Assembly (NCBI GenBank): GCA_016861105.1
Contig: BOKS01000003.1
Location: 248,001-312,000 of the forward strand
Reading direction: 5' to 3'
From: Betaproteobacteria bacterium
GTDB taxonomy: Bacteria; Pseudomonadota; Gammaproteobacteria; Burkholderiales; Casimicrobiaceae
DNA length: 64,000 bases
This document shows, piece by piece, positions 25,861-34,353 of the stretch. Under the pieces are notes generated by a model, which did no database searches, was not told the origin of the DNA, and worked only from the letters and a program-made list of their open reading frames with translations. Positions within the stretch are counted from its first letter, which is position 1; each line of letters begins with the position of its first letter. The position numbers were made by a program, and so were the translations under genes.

Positions 25861-26584
25861 CGCCTCCGCCCCGCTGCTGCCGCTCGTGCTCGAGAACGTC
25901 GGGTTCGCCGCCGGCGGCCGCACGATCCTCGCGGGCATCGATCTTCGCATCGAGCCGGGCCCACGGACGGTCATCATCGGCCCCAACGGCGCGGGCAAGA
26001 GCGTGCTCATGCGCATCATGCACGGTCTCCTCGCGCCCACCTCGGGGACCCTTCGCTGGGCGAACCCCGAGCGGCGCGGCGAGCCGCGGCGCCAGGCGAT
26101 GGTGTTCCAGCGCCCGGTGTTGCTGCGGCGCAGCGTGCTCGGCAACCTGCTGTTCGCGCTGGCGGTGGCCGGCGTCCGCTCGCACGAGCGCGAAGCCCGT
26201 GCCCGCGCCGCGCTCGACCGCGTCGGCCTCGGCACGTTCGCCGACCGGCCGGCCCGCGTGCTCTCCGGCGGCGAGCAGCAGCGCCTCGCACTCGCGCGCG
26301 CGCGGATGCTGCGCCCCCAGGTCCTGTTCCTCGACGAGCCGACGGCGAACCTCGACCCGGGCGCCACGCGCGAGATCGAGTCCGTCGTGCAGTCGATCCA
26401 CGACTCGGGCACCAAGATCGTGATGATCACGCACAACCTCGGGCAGGCGCGCCGCCTCGGCGACGAGATCCTGTTCGTCGACCGCGGGCGCATCGCCGAG
26501 CGCTCCGACGTCGACCGCTTCTTCCGCCACCCCGCGACGGCCGAGGCCGACGCGTTCCTCAAAGGAGAGCTTCCATGGCACTGA
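25853..26584 (+). CDS. tupC: Tungstate-type ABC transporter ATPase TupC
   Basis: ATPase (243 aa) with Walker A GPNGAGKS (about 43-50), signature LSGGEQQR, Walker B LFLDEP and the switch histidine in MITHNLG. It pairs with TupB. It has no TOBE domain, which matches TupC rather than ModC. The ATG at 25853 overlaps the tupB end, and its own end overlaps tupA by 10 bases. Confidence 0.9.
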   Translation: MADASAPLLPLVLENVGFAAGGRTILAGIDLRIEPGPRTVIIGPNGAGKSVLMRIMHGLLAPTSGTLRWANPERRGEPRRQAMVFQRPVLLRRSVLGNLLFALAVAGVRSHEREARARAALDRVGLGTFADRPARVLSGGEQQRLALARARMLRPQVLFLDEPTANLDPGATREIESVVQSIHDSGTKIVMITHNLGQARRLGDEILFVDRGRIAERSDVDRFFRHPATAEADAFLKGELPWH

Positions 26585-27405
26585 ACCGCCGCGCCTTCGC
26601 CGCGCTCGCCGCACTCGCGCTCGCCTGCGCGCCCGCGCTGCCGCTGGGTGCGCAGGACAAGTCGATCGTCGTCGCCTCGACGACGTCCACCGAGCAGTCG
26701 GGCCTGTTCGGCCACATCCTCCCGATGTTCACGCGGAAGACGGGCATCGCCGTCAAGGTCGTCGCGCTGGGCACCGGCCAGGCGCTCGACGTCGGCCGCC
26801 GCGGCGACGCGGACGTGGTGTTCGTGCACGATCGCCCCGCCGAGGAGAAGTTCGTCGCCGAAGGCTACGGCGTCGACCGGCGCGACGTCATGTACAACGA
26901 CTTCGTGCTGGTCGGCCCGAAGTCCGATCCCGCGAAGGCCGCGGGAAAGGACATCACCGCCGGGCTGAAGGCGATCGCCGCGGCGAAGGCGCCGTTCGTC
27001 TCGCGCGCCGACAAGAGCGGCACGCACGCGGCCGAGCTGCGCTACTTCAAGCAGGCTGGCGTCGATCCGGTCGCCGAGGGCAAGGGCACGTGGTACCGCG
27101 AGACCGGCTCGGGCATGGGCCCGGCGCTCAACACCGCGTCGTCGATGAACGCCTACATCCTCGCCGACCGCGGCACGTGGCTGTCGTTCAGGAACCGCGG
27201 CGAGCTTCGCATCGTCGTCGAAGGCGACAAGCGGATGTTCAACCCGTACGGCGTCATCCTCGTCAACCCGGCGAAGCACGCGCACGTCAAGCAGGCGGAA
27301 GCGCGCGCGTTCATGGACTGGCTCGTCTCCGCCGAGGGGCAGGCCGCCATCGCGAGCTACAAGATCGGCGGCGAGCAGCTGTTCTTCCCGGAAGCGAAGG
27401 GATGA
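26575..27405 (+). CDS. tupA: Tungstate-binding periplasmic protein TupA
   Basis: Periplasmic binding protein (276 aa) with a signal peptide (1-26) and the diagnostic oxyanion motif TTSTEQSGL at 36-44, typical of TupA/WtpA-like tungstate binders. Other family blocks are VVFVHDRPAEEKF and SRADKSGTH. It has an AAAGGAG ribosome-binding site and overlaps tupC. The same reading frame continues after the TGA into a short ModA-like tail (see the pseudogene entry). Confidence 0.9.
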   Translation: MALNRRAFAALAALALACAPALPLGAQDKSIVVASTTSTEQSGLFGHILPMFTRKTGIAVKVVALGTGQALDVGRRGDADVVFVHDRPAEEKFVAEGYGVDRRDVMYNDFVLVGPKSDPAKAAGKDITAGLKAIAAAKAPFVSRADKSGTHAAELRYFKQAGVDPVAEGKGTWYRETGSGMGPALNTASSMNAYILADRGTWLSFRNRGELRIVVEGDKRMFNPYGVILVNPAKHAHVKQAEARAFMDWLVSAEGQAAIASYKIGGEQLFFPEAKG

Positions 27406-27420
27406 GGGGCGCGCCCGATC

Positions 27421-27516
27421 GCAGGCGCTCCCCGCGCCGCAGCGACGCTGCCCGGCTTCGTCGTGTCGCAGAAGGCGCAGCGTATCCTTTCGCAACACGG
27501 GTTCGACGCCCCGTGA
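27421..27516 (+). pseudogene. Remnant of a ModA-like binding protein C terminus
   Basis: Between tupA and mop, the tupA frame reads on past its stop. From 27445 it encodes TLPGFVVSQKAQRILSQHGF followed by DAP and a TGA at 27514. The pattern of F, then S, then AQ-IL, then GF near the end matches the last helix and terminus of molybdate-binding ModA proteins. No start codon or body of the gene remains. The likely explanation is deletion of most of a modA gene formerly located here. Chance resemblance is possible because the match is only about 20 residues. Confidence 0.55.
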
Positions 27517-27535
27517 TTCCCGCAAGGAGCAACCC

Positions 27536-27739
27536 ATGAAGCTGTCCGCCCGCAACGTCCTCAAGGGCAAGGTGGTCGACGTCAAGCGCGGCGCGACCAC
27601 GTCGCACGTGCGCATCGACATCGGCGGTGCCGTGGTCACCGCATCCATCACGAACGAGGCCGTCGACGACCTGCAGCTCCGGGCCGGCGACGAGGCAGCC
27701 GCGATCATCAAGGCCTCCGACGTGATGGTCGGCAAGTAG
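27536..27739 (+). CDS. mop: Molbindin (Mop-domain protein)
   Basis: A 67-residue single Mop domain: the SARNVLKGKVVDVKRG start, the SHVRIDIGG strand and the ITNEAVDDLQLRAGDEA close are typical. Molbindins form hexamers that store or sense molybdate and tungstate in the cytoplasm. An AAGGAG ribosome-binding site precedes the ATG. It sits between the Tup importer and the MOT1-like permease. Confidence 0.93.
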   Translation: MKLSARNVLKGKVVDVKRGATTSHVRIDIGGAVVTASITNEAVDDLQLRAGDEAAAIIKASDVMVGK

Positions 27740-27758
27740 CCCGAGCCGGCGGCCGCGC

Positions 27759-28949
27759 GTGACCGAGCGCGACCCGGAGCCCGCCGGCCGCGAGCCTGCG
27801 GCGGTCGCCGCGCGGGAACGCTCGCTGCGCTTCGACCGGCAGGAGTGGGCCGGCGCGTTCGGCGACCTCGGCACGCTGATCCCGTTCCTGATCGGCTACG
27901 TCGGACTCGGCGGGATCGCGCCCGCCAGCCTGCTCGCGAGCATCGGCGTGGCGCTCGTCGCCGCGGGGCTGGTCTACCGCACGCCCTTTCCCGTGCAGCC
28001 GATGAAGGCGGCCGGCGCGATCGCCATCACGCAGGCGGCCGGCGGGGTCGCGATCACCGCCGGTGCGATCCACGCGGCGGCGCTGGCCACCGGCGCGTTC
28101 TGGCTGCTGCTCGGCCTCACCGGCGCGGCGCGCCGCATCGCGCGCTGCATGGGCGCACCGGTCGCGCAGGGGCTCGTGCTCGGCCTCGGCGTGGCGTTCA
28201 TGATCGAAGGCGCGCGCGCGATGGGCGAGGGACTGCTGGTCGCGGTGCCGGCGCTCGCGGGCACGCTGCTGCTGCTGCGCAGCCGCGCCGTCCCGGCGAT
28301 GTTCCTGCTGCTCGCGCTGGGCCCGCTCGTGGCGCTCGCGCAGGACCCGGCGCTGCTCGCGCGGCTCGCCGTCCTGCGGCCCGGCTTCGCGTGGCCGTCG
28401 CTCGCCTGGCCTTCGCTCGACCGGGACGCCTGGACGGTCGGCGTGCTCTTCATCGCGATCCCGCAGCTTCCGCTCACGCTCGGCAATGCCGTGATCGCGG
28501 TCACCGAGGCGAACAACCGGCTGTTCCCCGACCGGCCCGCCAGCGAGACGAGAGTGGTCGTGACGACCGGCGCGATGAATCTCGCCGCGGGCACGCTGGG
28601 CGGCATCCCGCTCTGCCACGGCGCGGGCGGGCTCGCCGCGCAGGTGCGCTTCGGCGCGCGTACCGGCGGCGCGCCGGTGATCCTCGGCACGCTGCTTCTC
28701 GCGCTGGGGCTCTTCGGGAGCGCGTCGGTCGCGACGCTGCTCGAGTTGTTCCCGCACCCGCTGCTCGGCGTCGCGCTGTTCCTCGCCGGGCTGCAGCTCG
28801 CCGCGGGCTTCGGCACGCTCGCGCGCTCCGCCGGCGAGCGCGCCGTGCTGCTCGGCACCGCCGGCCTCGCCGTGTGGAACGTCGGCATCGCGTTCGTCTT
28901 CGGTGTCGCCGCGCTGGCGCTCGTGCGCCGTGGCATCCTGCGCCTCTGA
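27759..28949 (+). CDS. MOT1-like sulfate/molybdate transporter
   Basis: Membrane protein (396 aa, about 10-12 helices) of the MOT1/SulP-related family. Diagnostic stretches are FGDLGTLIPFLIGY near residue 35 and PFPVQPMKAAGAIAI near residue 80, which carry the PMK motif of molybdate transporters. No STAS domain is present. The start is GTG at 27759, 19 bases after mop. Neighbouring genes suggest molybdate as substrate, with sulfate as the alternative. Confidence 0.86.
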   Translation: MTERDPEPAGREPAAVAARERSLRFDRQEWAGAFGDLGTLIPFLIGYVGLGGIAPASLLASIGVALVAAGLVYRTPFPVQPMKAAGAIAITQAAGGVAITAGAIHAAALATGAFWLLLGLTGAARRIARCMGAPVAQGLVLGLGVAFMIEGARAMGEGLLVAVPALAGTLLLLRSRAVPAMFLLLALGPLVALAQDPALLARLAVLRPGFAWPSLAWPSLDRDAWTVGVLFIAIPQLPLTLGNAVIAVTEANNRLFPDRPASETRVVVTTGAMNLAAGTLGGIPLCHGAGGLAAQVRFGARTGGAPVILGTLLLALGLFGSASVATLLELFPHPLLGVALFLAGLQLAAGFGTLARSAGERAVLLGTAGLAVWNVGIAFVFGVAALALVRRGILRL

Positions 28950-28956
28950 GGCCGCC

Positions 28957-30012
28957 GTGCCGACGACGCCATTCGACTCGAAGCGACGCCGCCTGCTCGC
29001 CGCCGCGGCCGGGCTCGCCGCGGCCCCGCGCACGTTCGCGCAGTCCCCGCGCGAGATCCGCGATGCGACGGGGCGGCGCATCGTGCTGCCGGCGCGCATC
29101 GAGCGCGTCTATGCCGCCGGACCGCCGGCCTCGGTGCTCGCTTTCGCCGTCGCCCCGGAGAAGCTGATCGGCTGGACGACGCCGTTCCGGCCCGCGGAGC
29201 GCCCGTACGTGGCACAGCGCCATGCCGACCTGCCGACGCTCGGCCGGCTCACCGGGCGCGGCAACACGGCGAACGTCGAGGTCGTCATCGCCGCGAGGCC
29301 GGACCTCGTCTTCGACTACGGCGCCGTCACGCCGACCTTCGCCTCGCTGGCGGAGCGCGTCCAGCAGCAGACCGGCATTCCGTACGTGCTGCTCGACGGG
29401 TCCTTCGACCGGATGGCGGCCTCGATGCGCGAGTACGGCGCCATCGTCGGCGCCGAGGACCGCGGCGCCGCGCTGGCGCTGTACGCGGAGCAGGTGCTCG
29501 GCGACCTCGCGCGGCGCATCGCCGCGATCCCGGCCGCGCAACGCCCGCGCGTCTACTACGGCCGCGGCCCGCGCGGCCTCGACACCGGGCTCGCCGGCTC
29601 GATCAACGTCGAGAGCGTCGAGCGTGCAGGCGGCGTCAACGTCGCCGCCGAACTGGGACGCGGCGGCCTCGTGCAGGTGTCGCTCGAGCAGGTGCTGCGC
29701 TGGGATCCGCAGGTCGTCGTCACCACGGACCCGAACTTCTTCGCGTCGGTGCGGACCGACCCCCTGTGGCGCAGCGTCGCCGCGGTGCGCGACCGCCGCG
29801 TCCACCTCGCGCCGGCCGTCCCCTTCGGCTGGATCGACTTCCCGCCGTCCGTCAATCGCCTCGTCGGGCTGCCGTGGCTCGCGCGCGTCTTCCATCCGCA
29901 GGCGTTCCGCGACGATCTGCGCGGGACGGTGCGCGATTTCTACGCGCGCTTCTACCACCGCACGCCCAGCGAGGCGCAGCTCGACGACCTGCTCGCCGGG
30001 ACGCCGCCATGA
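28957..30012 (+). CDS. BtuF/MolA-type ABC binding protein
   Basis: Class III periplasmic binding protein (351 aa), with a basic KRRRLLAAAAGLAAAP signal region. The mature protein starts REIRDATGRRIVLP, as in FecB/BtuF/MolA proteins. The usual ligands are siderophores, cobalamin or heme, but MolA of Haemophilus carries molybdate and tungstate, and the surroundings favour that. GTG at 28957 is chosen because it follows a TGAGG site and gives a full signal peptide. It is seven bases after the MOT1-like gene. Confidence 0.83.
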   Translation: MPTTPFDSKRRRLLAAAAGLAAAPRTFAQSPREIRDATGRRIVLPARIERVYAAGPPASVLAFAVAPEKLIGWTTPFRPAERPYVAQRHADLPTLGRLTGRGNTANVEVVIAARPDLVFDYGAVTPTFASLAERVQQQTGIPYVLLDGSFDRMAASMREYGAIVGAEDRGAALALYAEQVLGDLARRIAAIPAAQRPRVYYGRGPRGLDTGLAGSINVESVERAGGVNVAAELGRGGLVQVSLEQVLRWDPQVVVTTDPNFFASVRTDPLWRSVAAVRDRRVHLAPAVPFGWIDFPPSVNRLVGLPWLARVFHPQAFRDDLRGTVRDFYARFYHRTPSEAQLDDLLAGTPP

Positions 30013-31022
30013 CCCGTCGCGGCGCGGCGGCTGCCGCCGCGTGCACGGCCGCGGTCGTGGTGGCGATCCTCGCCGCGTTCGCCGTCGGACGCTATCCGGT
30101 GGGCCCCGGCGCGCTCGCGAGCGTGCTGTGGGCGAAGGCGAGCGGCGGTGAGCACGGCCTGCCGGCCGCGGTCGAGACGGTGATCCTCGGCGTGCGCGGC
30201 CCGCGCGTGCTGGCCGCGCTCGCGATCGGCGCGGCGCTCGCCGCCGCGGGCGCCGCGTACCAGTCGCTGTTCCGCAACCCGCTCGTGTCGCCGGACATCC
30301 TCGGCGTGTCGGCCGGCGCGGCGGTGGGGGCCGTCCTCGGCATCTTCCTGTCGCAGCCGGTGCTCGTGATCCAGGCGCTCGCGTTCGCCGGCGGGCTCGC
30401 CGCCGTGGCGCTGGTCTACGTGGTCGCGAACGCGGTGCGCGGGCACGACCCGCTGCTCGTGCTGGTCCTCGCGGGCGTGGTGGTCGGCAGCCTCGGCGGC
30501 GCGGTGATCGCGCTGGTCAAGTACCTCGCCGACCCGTACAACCAGCTGCCCGCGATCACGTTCTGGCTGCTCGGCAGCCTGGCCGCGTCCACGCCCGGCG
30601 ACCTCGCCGCGGCGGCACCGGCGATCGTCGTGGGCCTGGTGCCGCTCGCGCTGCTGCGCTGGCGCATCAACGTGCTGTCGCTCGGCGACGAGGAGGCGCG
30701 CTCGCTCGGCGTGGACGCGACCGCCGTGCGCGCGGTGGTCATCGCCGCCGCCACGCTGATGACCGCGGCGGCCGTGTCGGTCGCAGGCATCGTCGGCTGG
30801 GTCGGCCTGCTCGTCCCGCACCTCGCGCGGCTGGTCGCTGGGCCCGACTTCTCGCGGCTGCTCCCGGCGTCGGTCGCCATCGGCGCGGCGTTCCTCCTCG
30901 CCGTCGACACGCTCGCGCGCACGATGGCGCGCATCGAGATTCCGCTCGGCGTGCTCACGGCGTTCGTCGGCACGCCGCTGTTCCTGTGGCAGCTCGTCGT
31001 CGCACGCCGGAGCTGGCAGTGA
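30009..31022 (+). CDS. BtuC/MolB-type ABC permease
   Basis: FecCD-family permease (337 aa, about 10 helices). Typical segments are RGPRVLAALAIGAALAAAGAAYQ, NPLVSPDILGVSAGA and the C-terminal GWVGLLVPHLARL loop. The ATG at 30009 overlaps the binding-protein stop (ATGA), and its stop overlaps the ATPase start (GTGA). This makes a complete type II importer. Confidence 0.9.
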   Translation: MTRRGAAAAAACTAAVVVAILAAFAVGRYPVGPGALASVLWAKASGGEHGLPAAVETVILGVRGPRVLAALAIGAALAAAGAAYQSLFRNPLVSPDILGVSAGAAVGAVLGIFLSQPVLVIQALAFAGGLAAVALVYVVANAVRGHDPLLVLVLAGVVVGSLGGAVIALVKYLADPYNQLPAITFWLLGSLAASTPGDLAAAAPAIVVGLVPLALLRWRINVLSLGDEEARSLGVDATAVRAVVIAAATLMTAAAVSVAGIVGWVGLLVPHLARLVAGPDFSRLLPASVAIGAAFLLAVDTLARTMARIEIPLGVLTAFVGTPLFLWQLVVARRSWQ

Positions 31023-31828
31023 ACGACGCGCTCTGCGCGGAGCGCCTCGCCTTCGGCTACGCCGGGCACCCGGTCGGCCGCGACGTGTCGCTCGCGCTGC
31101 GCCCCGGCGAAGTCGTCGCCCTGCTCGGGCCCAACGGGGGCGGCAAGACGACGCTGTTCCGCACGCTGCTCGGCCTGCTGCCGGCGCGCTCCGGCCGCGT
31201 GCTGCTCGGCGGGACCGACCTTCGCGAGCTCGACCGGCGCGCGATCGCGCGGCGCGTCGCGTACGTGCCGCAGGCCCACACCGGCTACTTCCCGTTCGAG
31301 GTGCTCGACGTCGTCACCATGGGACGCACCGCGCACCTGCCGGCGTTCGCAAGCCCCGGCGCGCGCGACCGCGAGGCCGCGCGCGCCGCGCTCGCGCGCG
31401 TGGGCATGAGCCGTCTCGAGGGGGCCGCCGTCACGCGCATCTCGGGCGGGGAGCGTCAGCTCGTGCTGATCGCGCGCGCGCTCGCGCAGGAGGCGCCGCT
31501 GATCGTCATGGACGAGCCGACGGCGAGCCTCGACTTCGGGAACCAGGTCCGCGTCCTCGACGAGATCCGCCGGTTGCGCGGCGGCGGCGCCGGCGTGCTG
31601 CTGTCGACGCACCACCCCGACCACGCGCTGCAGCTCGCCGACCGCGTCGCGCTGCTGCACGGCGGCCGGCTGATCGCGGACGCCCCGCCGCGCGAGGCCA
31701 TCACGCCCGCGCGCCTGCGCGAGGTGTACGGCGTCGACGTCGCCGTCCGCGAGGTGGTGGATGCGGCCGGCGCGACGCACCTCACGTGCGTGCCGGCAAG
31801 CGGCAAGGGGGGCGCCCCGGCGTGGTGA
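31019..31828 (+). CDS. BtuD/MolC-type ABC ATPase
   Basis: ATPase (269 aa) with Walker A GPNGGGKTT, signature ISGGERQL, Walker B LIVMDEP and H-loop STHHPDH. It closes the three-gene importer. The start is GTG at 31019 with a four-base overlap. The C-terminal tail after residue 240 is glycine- and alanine-rich with no known domain. Confidence 0.9.
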   Translation: MNDALCAERLAFGYAGHPVGRDVSLALRPGEVVALLGPNGGGKTTLFRTLLGLLPARSGRVLLGGTDLRELDRRAIARRVAYVPQAHTGYFPFEVLDVVTMGRTAHLPAFASPGARDREAARAALARVGMSRLEGAAVTRISGGERQLVLIARALAQEAPLIVMDEPTASLDFGNQVRVLDEIRRLRGGGAGVLLSTHHPDHALQLADRVALLHGGRLIADAPPREAITPARLREVYGVDVAVREVVDAAGATHLTCVPASGKGGAPAW

Positions 31829-31850
31829 GCGAACCCGCTTCGCACACCCG

Positions 31851-32753
31851 CTAAGCGTTGGTCACGCCGTGCGGCACGTGCCCCGACGGCACGTGCGCGC
31901 CGGCGCTCTCGACGTGGCGCGCCTGGTCGTCGAAGAAGAAGTCGGGCGCGAACTCGCGCAGGAACGGCCCCTTGTCGAGGCCGCCGAGGAACATCGCCTC
32001 GTCGACCTCGATGTTCCACTCCATCAGCGTGCGGATCGCGCGCTCGTGCGCAGGCGCGCTCCGGGCGGTGACGAGCGCGGTACGCAGCTTCATCGGCACG
32101 GCGTCGGTGTCGTCGGCGACCTGCAGCCGGTGCAGCGCCTCGAGCAGCGGCTTGAACGGCCCGGGCGGCAGCGGGTGCGCGGCGCGGTCCGCCTCGTGCG
32201 ACTGGAACGCGGCCAGCCCCTCGGCCTGGTAGACGCGCTCGGCCTCGTCGGCGAAGAGCACCGAGTCGCCGTCGAACGCCATGCGCACCTCGTCGGGGTG
32301 CGAGTCGTGCGTCGCCGACGCGAGGTAGACGTGCGCCGCGGGAAAGCCCGCGGCGAGCGCCGCGCGCACGTCCTCGGCGTTGGCCGACAGGAACAGGTTG
32401 GCCTTCAGCGGCGCGAGATAGGCGTAGGGCGAGCGGCCGCGCGTGAACACGGCGCGCTCGATGGACAGCGCGGCGCTCTTGACGGAGCGGAACACGCGCA
32501 GGCCCGACACCGGGTCGTTGCGCGAGAGGATCACGACCTCGACGCGGCGCACGCCGTCCGCGTTGAACGCGAGGAGCTTGCGCACCAGCGGATAGGCGAT
32601 GCCGGGCTTCGCCGGCTGCTCGACGCGCGCGAGCTGCAGCTCGCGGTAGGGGCGGTCGTCGCCCGGGTCGAAGACGCGGTTCTCCTCCTCGAAGTCGAAC
32701 AGCGCCCGCGAACTGATCGCGACGACGAGCAGGCTCGCGGCGGGCGGCGGCAT
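31851..32753 (-). CDS. Cytosolic 5'-nucleotidase-like protein
   Basis: Protein of 300 aa matching the bacterial 5'-nucleotidase family of eukaryotic cN-I type. Recognisable blocks are SSRALFDFEEENRVFD at the start, a YPLVRKLLAFN helix, FDGDSVLFADEAE (candidate phosphatase aspartates) and EAMFLGGLDKGPFL. It would dephosphorylate nucleoside monophosphates. The start is ATG at 32753. It converges with the ABC ATPase gene and lies 38 bases after rocD. Confidence 0.86.
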   Translation of the reverse strand: MPPPAASLLVVAISSRALFDFEEENRVFDPGDDRPYRELQLARVEQPAKPGIAYPLVRKLLAFNADGVRRVEVVILSRNDPVSGLRVFRSVKSAALSIERAVFTRGRSPYAYLAPLKANLFLSANAEDVRAALAAGFPAAHVYLASATHDSHPDEVRMAFDGDSVLFADEAERVYQAEGLAAFQSHEADRAAHPLPPGPFKPLLEALHRLQVADDTDAVPMKLRTALVTARSAPAHERAIRTLMEWNIEVDEAMFLGGLDKGPFLREFAPDFFFDDQARHVESAGAHVPSGHVPHGVTNA

Positions 32754-32791
32754 GGCGCCGAGTATACTGCCGCCCCCGCGCGGCCCAAGCT

Positions 32792-34072
32792 TCACGCCGG
32801 CGCCATCGCCTCCGCCTCGAGCGCGGCGAACGTCGCCGCGATCTCGCCGACCGCCCACTCGAGCGCGCTCTCCTCGATGGTCAGCGGCGGCGCGATGCGC
32901 ACGACCGTGCCGTGCGTCTCCTTCGACAGGATGCCGCGCGCGAGCAGCCGCTCGACGACCTCGCGCGCGGAGACGCGGCCAGCGTCGACCTCGATGCCGA
33001 CGAGCAGCCCGCGGCCGCGCACGTCGGCGATCAGCGGGCTTCCGATCGCGCGCAGCCGGCGCTGCAGCATCTCGCCGAGGCTGCGCGCGCGCGGGATCAG
33101 GCGCTCGTCGAACAGTACGTCGAGCGCCGCCATCGCCACCGCCGCCGCCAGCGGATTGCCGCCGAACGTGCTGCCGTGGTCGCCGGGGCGGAACACCTGC
33201 ATCACGTCGTCGGTGGCGAGGAACGCCGACACCGGCAGCAGGCCGCCGCCGAGGGCCTTGCCGAGCACGACGCCGTCGGGCTTCACCCCGTCGTGCTCGC
33301 TCGCGAGCAGATAGCCCGTGCGCCCCAGTCCCGTCTGCACTTCGTCGCAGATCAGCAGCACGCGGTGGCGGCGGCAGATCCGCGCGCACTCGGCGAGATA
33401 GCCGTCGGGCGGCACGACGATGCCGGCCTCGCCCTGCACCGGCTCGACGAGGAACGCCGCCGTGTCCGGCGTGATCGCGCGCTCGAGCGCCGCGGCGTCG
33501 CCGTAGGGCACGGTCGCAAGCCCCGGCGGGAACGGTCCGAAGCCGTCGCGGTACTGCGGCTCGGTGGACAGCCCCGTGATCGCAATCGTGCGGCCGTGGA
33601 AATTGCCCTCGCACGCGAGGATGCCGGCGCGTCCCTCGGGAATGCCCTTGACCTCGTGGCCCCACTTGCGCGCGGCCTTGAGCGCGGTCTCGACCGCCTC
33701 GGCGCCGCCGTTGGCCGGCAGCATGCGCGGCAGGCCGGTGAGCCGCGTCAGGCGCTCCATCAGCAGCGGCAGCCGGTCGTTGTAGTACGCGCGCGAGGTC
33801 ACCGCCAGCCGCTGCGCCTGCTGGACGAGCGCGCCGACGATGCGCGGGTGCGCGTGGCCGAAGCTCACCGCCGAGTACGCGCTCATCAGGTCGAGGTAGC
33901 GCTTGCCGTCGACGTCGGTGACCCACGCGCCTTCGCCGCGCGCGAGCACCACCGGCAGCGGCGCGTAGTTGTGCGCGCCGTGGGCTTGTTCGCGGGCGAT
34001 CAGCACGGGCGAACGGCCCTGCGCGGACGTGGAGGACGCCGGAAGCCCCGGCGTGCGGGAAGCGGACTGCAT
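32792..34072 (-). CDS. rocD: Ornithine aminotransferase (class III)
   Basis: PLP-dependent class III aminotransferase (426 aa). The PLP lysine is Lys272 (VVLGKALGGG), with the aspartate in ICDEVQTGLGRTG. NFHGRT, STFGGNPLA and the early HGAHNYAPLPVVLARGEG block match ornithine delta-aminotransferase, which turns ornithine into glutamate semialdehyde. The N terminus is about 20 residues longer than usual. GAGGAGAAGG precedes the ATG at 34072. No other arginine gene is visible. The 281 bases upstream contain no gene. Confidence 0.9.
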   Translation of the reverse strand: MQSASRTPGLPASSTSAQGRSPVLIAREQAHGAHNYAPLPVVLARGEGAWVTDVDGKRYLDLMSAYSAVSFGHAHPRIVGALVQQAQRLAVTSRAYYNDRLPLLMERLTRLTGLPRMLPANGGAEAVETALKAARKWGHEVKGIPEGRAGILACEGNFHGRTIAITGLSTEPQYRDGFGPFPPGLATVPYGDAAALERAITPDTAAFLVEPVQGEAGIVVPPDGYLAECARICRRHRVLLICDEVQTGLGRTGYLLASEHDGVKPDGVVLGKALGGGLLPVSAFLATDDVMQVFRPGDHGSTFGGNPLAAAVAMAALDVLFDERLIPRARSLGEMLQRRLRAIGSPLIADVRGRGLLVGIEVDAGRVSAREVVERLLARGILSKETHGTVVRIAPPLTIEESALEWAVGEIAATFAALEAEAMAPA

Positions 34073-34353
34073 GCCTTCTCCTCGTGAGAGACGCCGAAAC
34101 GCCGTCCGGCGTGGTCCGGGTGGGACCGCGGCCGGCGTCCGGTCGGGTGGGGTTCCGCCCGCGCGGCGGTGGCCGCGCGGCGGAACGCTGCTGCCCCGTG
34201 GACGCACGGCGCACGCCGCGCGGCCCGGAACCGTGATTGCACGGGATCGACGTTACGCGAGTGCGTCGCAGGACGCCATGCGCAGTGCAGCATCGGCGCA
34301 TGCGGAATTCCGAACGCGTCCGGGAGGGCAGCTCGCCGGCATCGTTGTACTGG

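Noticed and set aside
28957..31828. Iron-siderophore or vitamin B12 importer
   Set aside because: The family allows it, but no TonB receptor, siderophore or cobalamin gene is near and the surrounding genes concern oxyanions. Kept as alternative, not as the call.
31851..32753. SurE- or UshA-type nucleotidase
   Set aside because: No signal peptide and no metallophosphatase motif. The sequence follows the cytosolic cN-I-like family.
34073..34353. Small frames between rocD and the membrane TPR gene
   Set aside because: No ribosome-binding site, codon bias or recognisable sequence. Probably leader and promoter sequence only.
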